From Flavobacteriaceae bacterium (GTDB taxonomy: Bacteria; Bacteroidota; Bacteroidia; Flavobacteriales; Flavobacteriaceae): a stretch of DNA of 64,000 nucleotides. Numbering within the stretch: the stretch's first letter is position 1; every line of letters begins with the position of its first letter. The DNA is taken from positions 1-64,000 of the forward strand of contig JAGYJA010000007.1 in the NCBI GenBank assembly GCA_018402385.1, in the 5' to 3' direction. The translations under genes were made by a program, and so were the position numbers. This document shows positions 57,503 to 64,000 of this stretch, piece after piece. Below the pieces are notes generated by a model, which saw only the letters and a list, made by a program, of their open reading frames with translations, was not told where the DNA came from and ran no database searches.

Positions 57503-58281
57503 ATGAAAGTTATTTGCTCCCGATTTTTGTACACTGTGTTTATACTATTTTTACTAATGGGTTGTAAAAAGGACGATGATAATCCGCCTGAGGATCCAAC
57601 CATTGCAAACAAACAAGCCACCGGAACATCTGCTGAAGATTTTTTAAGAGATACTGAGTTTACAAGTCTTACAATAGAATTTGTATATGCTGAAGGCTTT
57701 CAGCCGGAAGCGGGTACTGTGACTAATTTAGTTAGTTTTTGGAAGAGCGGCTTCATAAACCTCAAGGGATCACTATCGTTGAAACTGTTATTCCTGCACC
57801 CCCGGGAAACTCCTTTGATATCGAAAATATTATAAGCATTGAAGAAGAACACAGAACCATCTATAACGACGAAAACAATCTGGCAGTGTATATCTTTTTT
57901 GCTAATAGAAGTTCGAGTAACGATACACCAAATCGGGTGACATTGGGTTCAGCATACAGAAACACTTCCATTGTTATTTATAAAAAAACCATCAATGAAA
58001 TCGCCGACTCAAACGGTATCGATATTCCGCTTACTGAAAAAACCACTTTAAATCACGAATTGGGTCATTTATTAGGGTTGGTTAATCTGCAACTGGATGA
58101 TATTCACCAACAACATGAGGATACTCAAAACAACAAACACTGTAGGGTTGAAGAGTGCTTGATGTATTTTGAAACAACTGGAAACAGATCAGCCATTGCC
58201 TCATCCCTTTTAAGAAAATCAATGGTAAGTGATTTGGACCCGCTTTGTATAGAAGACCTTCAGGCGAAAGGGGGGAAATAA
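57503..58281 (+). CDS. Lipoprotein zinc metalloprotease (frameshifted)
   Basis: One gene of about 260 codons is split into 57503-57835 and 57739-58281. One extra T in the run at 57736-57740 restores NLVSFLEERLHKPQGITIVE. The protein has a lipobox (LFLLMGC, Cys about residue 21), an Asp/Pro-rich linker, and a metzincin-like zinc site TLNHELGHLLGLVN (HExxHxxG) near the middle of the second half. The later conserved segment is ECLMYFETTGNRS, where a Met-turn-like LMY is expected for metzincins. Relatives in Flavobacteriia are annotated membrane metalloproteases. An ATG at 57461 is also in frame, but 57503 gives a compact lipoprotein signal. Confidence 0.82.
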
Positions 58282-58362
58282 AACGAAAAGTATTATGGTT
58301 ATTCAACCCTCGCAGGGTTTTAAACCCTGTGAGGTTCTTAAAATCATTCGTGCATTAGTGGC

Positions 58363-59987
58363 TTAATTCTCATACACCATTTTACCACTCACAAAAGTAG
58401 CTTCCACCTGGATGTTTGGAATATCGGCTTCATCGCAAGTCATGATGTTTTTGTCAAGCACGATGAAATCAGCAAACTTGCCCATTTCGATACTTCCTTT
58501 TTCATGGTCTTCAAAATTGGAATAAGCAGCCCAGATTGTCATCCCTTTTAGGGTTTCTTCCCTTGAAAGGGCATCGTGTTTTGAAAGCCGCCTTCAGGAA
58601 AATTCTTTAAATCTTTTCGCGCGACAGCTGCATAAAAAGTATAAAACGGACTCACCTCTTCCACTGGAAAATCTGTTCCCAGGGCGATGATGCCTGCTTT
58701 ATCCAGTAGTGTTTTGTATGCATAAGCCCCTTTCATTCGTTCGGACCCCACGCGGTCTTCTGCCCAGTACATATCACTGGTAGCGTGTGTGGGTTGTACT
58801 GATGGAATTATCGCATTTCCGAAATAATCAAAATCCTCCATAGAAACAATCTGCGCGTGTTCTATTTTCCAGCGACGGTTATTGGCAGGTCCCAATGCTT
58901 CGGTATAGGCTTCCATCACCACTAAAGCTGTTGAATCACCAATGGCGTGGGTGTTCATTTGGTACAACGACTCCGCTATTCTATGGGCTAAATCCTGAAT
59001 TTCATCCACGGGCGTCACAAAAATTCCATAATGATCAGGATGGTCTGAGTAAGGTTCTTTCAAGGCCGCACCACGCGAACCCAAAGCCCCGTCACCATAA
59101 ACTTTTACAGAGCGTACATTCAATTTTTCAGTTTTGACAATACCTTTGGGCAAGAAGTAATCCAGATTTTCAGGGGTATTTGAAATCATCGCGTAAATGC
59201 GCATATCTAGTTCTCCAGTTTTTTGCAGGCTGTCAATCAAATAGATGATTTCCTTGTCGAGACCGGCGTCGTTGACGGTGGTAAGACCATAGGAAAAACA
59301 AATATCCTGAGCGTCCTTTAGTGCCTGTGTGGCATCTTCAAGACTGGTTTCCGGTTTGATGGAATTGATCACACCCATTGCGCCATCAATAAGAATACCG
59401 GTCATTCTTCCATCTTTGACTTCCACATAGCCCCCTTCTGTTTCGGTTTGTGCAGTGATTCCAGCCAAGTCAAGGGCTTTTTGGTTGACCAAATAAGCGT
59501 GACCGTCAATGCGAGTTAATGCGACGGGGGTATTGGGAAAGAGTTCGTCTAGTTTTGCTTTATTGGGAAATTCTTTTACGTCCCACAAGTTTTGGTTCCA
59601 ACCACGGCCTTCAATAAAATCAACTTGTTTTTCTTCCTGAAAGGCCACTACCCTATTCACGACCTCATCAAAACTTTCAGCACCCACCAGGTCCACTACT
59701 TTTTGATTGAGGCCCAGCCCGTAAAAATGAGCGTGTGCATCAATAAAACCGGGGAGTATGGTTTTACCGGCAAAGTCATAGGTTTCTGCAGCTTCATAGC
59801 GGCTTTGTAAACTGGAGGTGGTTCCCACTTCTACGATTTTACCGTTTTTAACCACAAAGGCTTCTGCAGTGTCAAAGTTCTCGTTTACGGTATATACCTC
59901 TGCATTGATAATTAGTAAATCAGCCTGCATCTTGTTGCCACAGGAAATCAAAAACAGGGTTGAAAGGAAAAGGAAGAAAGTTCTCAT
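58363..59987 (-). CDS. YtcJ-like amidohydrolase lipoprotein (frameshifted near 3' end)
   Basis: This 541-codon gene is interrupted near 58575/58576, where one base is missing (NT-DALSREETLKGMTIWAAY continues in the next frame to the TAA at 58363). The longest uninterrupted frame is 58548-59987. It has a lipobox (LFLISC), the entry motif ILPGFIDAHAHFYGLG, RIDGHAYLVNQKAL, SVKVYGDGALGSRGA, MNTHAIGDS, WKIEHAQI and ALGTDFPVE. The restored tail has GKFADFIVLDKNI. This is the YtcJ/exoenzyme-regulatory type of amidohydrolase; the substrate (amide, N-acyl compound) is unknown. The missing base is not in a long homopolymer, unlike the other breaks. Confidence 0.9.
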
Positions 59988-60208
59988 TGATGTCTAATTT
60001 GATTGGTTTGTAAAATTAAGAAATTTACAGGGACTTGGAAAATAATCTAGTGTAATGGTTATTTGTTAATGGAGAAATGGTTTTTGGTGTGTAAGCTTCC
60101 CCACATTAGAACTGTTAGTCATTGAAATATTTTTGAGAAACTTGATCGAATTAGCTTCGCTAAAAATGCCTTCACTTCGACTCCGCTCAGTGACCACGTG
60201 GGGATTGG

Positions 60209-61945
60209 TTACCAATCAAACTTATAAGTCGCTCCACCCAACACTTGTATGCCTTGTACCGGTGTGTTCAGCCATTTTTCATACGTATCGCTTAGCAGGT
60301 TACTGCCTTTTAAAAATACCGTGAGTTGTGGATTGATGTGATAGCCGGCGTGAAGGTTTACATCCACATATCCATCAAGTGTTTGTGTCACAGGTTGAAC
60401 GGGCAATAAGGGGTCAAAGCTGAATTGGTCTTTACGCTCGCCCACATAAAACAGACTCAAACCGCCATAAATTTTTTCAGTAAAAGCGGCATTGGCAAAA
60501 ACAGTGGCTTTTAATTCGGGCAGGTTGAATGCCTCAGGAAGTGCATCTAAGGAGTAATTAAAATAGCTTGCATTGATTCCCACTGTGACGTTTGTAGTTA
60601 CTTCAGCTTGCAATTCTCCAAAAACTTCTAAGGTGGTTACTTCATCATATACCACTCCAAAAGAATTTCCAAATTCATAACCCTCCGGATTTTGAATTGA
60701 ATTTATTAAAGGGTTGGAAAGAAAAAATGGTTTGTTGATTTCGTTTGTGTAACTTCCCTTTAAATTGTAGCTCACTGTGTTTGTAAATTTTCCTTTTACC
60801 CCTGCAAAACCTTCATATTGCCTGTCTGTGGGTCCCACAAAAAGTGTGGGTGAAACATAAGGATTTGCTTGCGAAAAATCGTAATAGGAGTTTTGATCCA
60901 ATCCGCCATCGGCTCCGGCATAAAGGGTAAGGAATTCGTCCACAAGTTTGTATGAGGCAGCCACTTTTGGGTAAATAAATACATCGCTTTCACTATTTTC
61001 TGAATCCATTCCAAAAACAACCTGAGCTCCTAAGTTTACAGAAAAATCATCATCTTGAAATCTTATAAATGGATGGATTCCGGTATTGAGGTAACTGTAT
61101 TTTATGTCCATTTGAGGATCAAAAAAGCTTTTGTCAAAGCTTCCGTTAAGGTAATCCACGGAGGCATTAATCCCCACATCCTGACCACCAAGGTCAAAGA
61201 GAAACTCGGGTTTTGCAATAAAATTAATTTCAGAAGAACTGTATGAATCACCAAAATATCTCAAAAGAACATCTCCTCCTGAAAAGGGCGAATCTTCCAT
61301 TTTAAAGTTTCCATTGAGTGCAATTCCATAAAAGGAATGGTTTACACCGGCATTGTCTGCAAGTTGCACTTGATTTTCTGCTGTAAAATCCGGTGGGAGT
61401 CCATACCAGTTGTATAATTGATGAATGATTCCGGCTCCAAGATTATAACTCATAAATCGGCCACTGCTTTTGTAATTGACATCTAGTGCCGTATTGTAAA
61501 AATGATCATCGAGCAACACCTCTTTTATACCTCCCTGTGAAGAATTGTGTTTAAAAAACAGTTCTACCTCATCGTCGCGATTCACTTCAAAACGGCTGTA
61601 AAATTCGCCTAAAACCGAAGTGTAATTCCCAAAACCCAAGGTGGCATAATTGGTGAATATTTTCTCAGGCCTTTTGCGTTCAACGGTGGTAGCCTGTCCT
61701 TTAGCAGGTGTAAAAGTAGAAGCTACCGGCACTGAAAATATACCATATTGCACCTCCTTTTTTGTGTCATTTAAAGAATCTTGCATCACCGGTGTCTCTT
61801 TGATTTTAAAAGCATCTGAAACAGTGGGTGTATAGGGTTTCACCACATTAATCACCTCGGTGCCAATGGGATCCTGGGCATAGAGCGAAGTAGCAATCAA
61901 ACAAAATGAAAGTAGTGTAAGAAAGTTTGAGGTTTTATAAAACAT
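60209..61945 (-). CDS. TonB-dependent-receptor-like outer-membrane barrel (no plug)
   Basis: The 578-residue protein has a signal peptide (ending SLYAQ, about residue 24). A short periplasmic segment follows (about 25-90; VINVVKPYTPTVSDAFKIKET), then a beta-barrel of about 480 residues with alternating aromatic strands and a terminal strand VLGGATYKFDW. There is no TonB box or plug domain that I can recognise, yet the C-terminal region (VDVNLHAGYHINPQLTVFLKGSNLLSD) has the TonB-dependent receptor look. Such barrels next to TPR proteins recur in Flavobacteriia. It may form a surface pore or anchor working with the TPR protein encoded upstream; this is inference. Confidence 0.82.
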   Translation of the reverse strand: MFYKTSNFLTLLSFCLIATSLYAQDPIGTEVINVVKPYTPTVSDAFKIKETPVMQDSLNDTKKEVQYGIFSVPVASTFTPAKGQATTVERKRPEKIFTNYATLGFGNYTSVLGEFYSRFEVNRDDEVELFFKHNSSQGGIKEVLLDDHFYNTALDVNYKSSGRFMSYNLGAGIIHQLYNWYGLPPDFTAENQVQLADNAGVNHSFYGIALNGNFKMEDSPFSGGDVLLRYFGDSYSSSEINFIAKPEFLFDLGGQDVGINASVDYLNGSFDKSFFDPQMDIKYSYLNTGIHPFIRFQDDDFSVNLGAQVVFGMDSENSESDVFIYPKVAASYKLVDEFLTLYAGADGGLDQNSYYDFSQANPYVSPTLFVGPTDRQYEGFAGVKGKFTNTVSYNLKGSYTNEINKPFFLSNPLINSIQNPEGYEFGNSFGVVYDEVTTLEVFGELQAEVTTNVTVGINASYFNYSLDALPEAFNLPELKATVFANAAFTEKIYGGLSLFYVGERKDQFSFDPLLPVQPVTQTLDGYVDVNLHAGYHINPQLTVFLKGSNLLSDTYEKWLNTPVQGIQVLGGATYKFDW

Positions 61946-62006
61946 ATTCTTGATATCGTTAATTGTTAATTGTTATTGGTTTGTTGTTTGTTCACAGTTT
62001 CTGGTC

Positions 62007-62063
62007 AGTTTCTGGTTTCTAGTTGTATACAAACTTCAACCTGAAACCTAGAAACCAGAAACT
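62007..62063. repeat. Perfect 16-bp inverted repeat between TPR and barrel genes
   Basis: AGTTTCTGGTTTCTAG (62007-62022) and CTAGAAACCAGAAACT (62048-62063) form a 16-bp stem with a 25-base loop in the 125-base spacer of two co-directional minus-strand genes. It could attenuate transcription or stabilise the upstream message. Confidence 0.8.
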
Positions 62064-62070
62064 AGAAACC

Positions 62071-64000
62071 TTAATTCTCCTCTGCTTCCACTGAGGCGTT
62101 TGTTTTGGCTTCTTCGGCTTTGATTTTGTTGAGCTCTGTGCGGGCTTCTTCAACTATCTCTTGGAAATCGGCAAAATTTTCTATCACACTTTCCAAAATG
62201 TAAGTTGCTTGAAAAGCATCTTTTAGAGCGTAGAAATTTTTAGCCATTACAACAAGTCCTTTTCCACCCCAAATTTTATATCCTGAAAAATCTTTGGCCA
62301 GTTTTTGTACCGTGGCATTGGATAGTTGAAACGCACCAGATTTATTTTCAAAATAAGCCTGATAATACAATGCCTCTGCTGCCAGTTCTCCGCTTGCTGT
62401 TTTTTGAACTTCAGCATAGGCGTTTTTAGCTTTGGTTTCATCACCGGTTTTCATAGCAGAACGGGCAATGATACTGTGCGCATCGTTTTTGGCTCTGGGA
62501 TCGGCGCTTGCATCTTTCAAAACTTTTTCTGCAAACACCACTGCCTGTTGGTAGTTTTCGCCTTCATAATAAACCTTCATCAAGTTGGATTGCGCAAATA
62601 TGATATTCTGGGCGCGGGTGCCTTCTGTTTCCAATCGCTCCAGGAGGGGTTTCGCTTTTGCGAAATCATTTCGTTCCAGGTGAATTTGAGAAACACGTGA
62701 CAAGGCTTGTTCTGTAAATTCATTGCGTTCTCTGGAAATCACAAAGGTGTAATTGGTGACTGCTTTGTCTTTTTGGTTCCCCGAAAAGTACAATTCGGCC
62801 AGGTAAAAGTTTGCAGGTAAACTATGGATTCCATTAGGGAAATCCTTGATGTATTTTTCCAAAAGTTCTAAAGCTTGTGCGTCATTTTGTAAATACCTGT
62901 TTTCAGCTGCTGCGAAAGAAGCCTGATCGAGTTCAGCATCTGCTATATCAATAAAATCAAGTGTTTGAACCCAACGTGCATATTCATCCACTTTACCCAA
63001 ATCAATATATATCAACTTTGCAGAAGACACCGCCTGAATGGCTTCCGGCGAAGAGGGATAGTCATTTGCTACCTTTTTGAAAACAGTCAATGACTGCTCA
63101 AGTCGCTCTGTATTGTTTAAAATCAATCCTTTTTTCAGTAATGCTTTTGGCACATAACTACTTCGAGGCACATTGGTTATGAGTTTATCATAAGCGGCGA
63201 TGGCTTCGTTGTTTTTATTGAGAGCCAGTTGGGTATTTCCCAATTCATAAAGCGCCACATCGCGGTAGCTTGAGTTGGGAAAGTTTCTGTCAAAAGCGGT
63301 GAGTTCTTCCAGCTTGGTAGCCGTTCTATCGACAAACCCATAACTGATGGCTTTTTGAAAAGCTGCATAATCTGCTTCTGCTCCACCTACTTCAATCACT
63401 TTGTTATAGCTTTCCATTGCCGGCCAGTATTGACTGCTAACAAAATAGCTGTCTGCAAGTCGCAGGTTGGCATCTTTTTGTCTGGCCTGGTCAATACCCG
63501 GTTGGGATAAATAGTTTTGGAATGACGTTATGGCTTCTGTGTAGTTTTTGGTTTTAAATTGAGTGTAAGCCAGATGGTAGTTGCTGTTTTTTGCCTCGGG
63601 GGTGTTTCTATTTTCAGGAAGCTGCTGAAACTGCCTGAACCCAATGAGTGCCTGCTCAAAATTATTTAATTGAAAATCGGTTTCTGCTTTCCAAAAGGTG
63701 GCTCTTGCTGTGTATTTGGCATCCCGGGGCTCCTTGAGTGATTTTTCAAAATGTTGCTTTGCCAATGCATAGTCTCTTTCTTGATAAAGTTCCAATCCCC
63801 GGAGGAAAGCGACCTTTTGATATGCGAGTTTGTTTCCAAAATTTTTGTTGTTTTCCAGTAACTCCAGTGCGGCTTTGTAGTTTTTTGAGGAAATATAAGA
63901 ATCAATCAATAGGTCTTCTATTTCGGTTTTGTTGTTTGTTTGCGGGTATTTTTCCAAAAAAGCAGTGAGCACCTGTGGTACCGAAGTATATGCGTTCCCT
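62071..64000 (-). CDS. Tetratricopeptide repeat protein (5' end outside window)
   Basis: At least 643 residues of a TPR protein are present, open at the window edge; the frame continues upstream of the GTG at 63972 as GNAYTSVPQ to base 64000. Helical pairs of 34-36 residues repeat throughout (for example AKQHFEKSL, LGNTQLALNKNNEAIAAYDKLI, YQQAVVFAEKVLKD) and the tail is Glu-rich (ELNKIKAEEAKTNASVEAEEN). No enzymatic domain is visible. Proteins of this type next to a plug-less barrel are common in Flavobacteriia and probably lie in the periplasm as a scaffold. The two genes share orientation, with a hairpin between them. Confidence 0.88.
   Translation of the reverse strand, partial: GNAYTSVPQVLTAFLEKYPQTNNKTEIEDLLIDSYISSKNYKAALELLENNKNFGNKLAYQKVAFLRGLELYQERDYALAKQHFEKSLKEPRDAKYTARATFWKAETDFQLNNFEQALIGFRQFQQLPENRNTPEAKNSNYHLAYTQFKTKNYTEAITSFQNYLSQPGIDQARQKDANLRLADSYFVSSQYWPAMESYNKVIEVGGAEADYAAFQKAISYGFVDRTATKLEELTAFDRNFPNSSYRDVALYELGNTQLALNKNNEAIAAYDKLITNVPRSSYVPKALLKKGLILNNTERLEQSLTVFKKVANDYPSSPEAIQAVSSAKLIYIDLGKVDEYARWVQTLDFIDIADAELDQASFAAAENRYLQNDAQALELLEKYIKDFPNGIHSLPANFYLAELYFSGNQKDKAVTNYTFVISRERNEFTEQALSRVSQIHLERNDFAKAKPLLERLETEGTRAQNIIFAQSNLMKVYYEGENYQQAVVFAEKVLKDASADPRAKNDAHSIIARSAMKTGDETKAKNAYAEVQKTASGELAAEALYYQAYFENKSGAFQLSNATVQKLAKDFSGYKIWGGKGLVVMAKNFYALKDAFQATYILESVIENFADFQEIVEEARTELNKIKAEEAKTNASVEAEEN

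Overview
The window is a chromosomal segment of a member of the Bacteroidota, most likely a marine Flavobacteriaceae. Four observations support this. Several secreted proteins carry type IX secretion (T9SS) sorting domains. Promoters have the Bacteroidota form TTTG-N19-TAnnTTTG (clear at the tRNA-Arg gene) and starts lack a purine-rich Shine-Dalgarno. ProS is of the archaeal type. The housekeeping order folP / DUF1599 / DoxX-like / ABC permease / tpiA / prmA / clpS is, to my recollection, typical of the family.

Region 1 (1-5.98 kb) is AT-rich accessory DNA and the most interesting part. It holds four complete toxin-antitoxin pairs, one orphan higA next to a higB remnant, and two lipoprotein genes, all on the + strand. 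Each unit is separated from the next by a 130-190 bp imperfectly palindromic element whose ends look like TACTGGCAAC ... GTTGCCAGTA. The inner arms differ in sequence from element to element but stay self-complementary. This is the architecture of an integron-type cassette array with attC-like sites. No integrase lies in the window.

Region 2 (6-14.2 kb) carries envelope and secreted hydrolases: an M28-like peptidase, an M1 aminopeptidase, a DUF4440/NTF2-like protein, a fasciclin lipoprotein and a beta-propeller amidohydrolase. Region 3 (14.3-21.6 kb) is the conserved housekeeping block. It is interrupted by a four-helix-bundle (S23/IVP) gene enclosed by inverted repeats. Region 4 (21.8-26.6 kb) has a flavodoxin-like gene and a probable ergothioneine operon: hydrolase-OsmC fusion, DUF427, egtB, egtD. 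Region 5 (26.9-34.1 kb) has apt, a secreted agmatine/peptidylarginine deiminase, proS, two tRNA-Glu, rpsT, a lipoprotein and a FadL-like porin.

Region 6 (34.2-47.2 kb) holds two neighbouring giant T9SS type B surface proteins of about 2,190 and 2,090 residues. They have unrelated N-terminal heads but share a 4.5-kb nearly identical stalk, so they form a large direct repeat. Region 7 (47.4-64 kb) has folE, cysS, yidD, lgt, a choice-of-anchor I T9SS protein with an internal 182-residue duplication, small membrane proteins, a YkgJ-type protein, a methyltransferase, a lipoprotein metalloprotease, a YtcJ-like amidohydrolase, and an outer-membrane barrel next to a TPR protein that runs off the end.

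An important caveat is that at least eight genes are broken by single-base indels. Most are a one-base shortfall in a homopolymer (C5 read as C4, T6 as T5, A6 as A5), and the frame is fully conserved on both sides. I annotate these as single genes; under-called homopolymers in the assembly are the simplest explanation.
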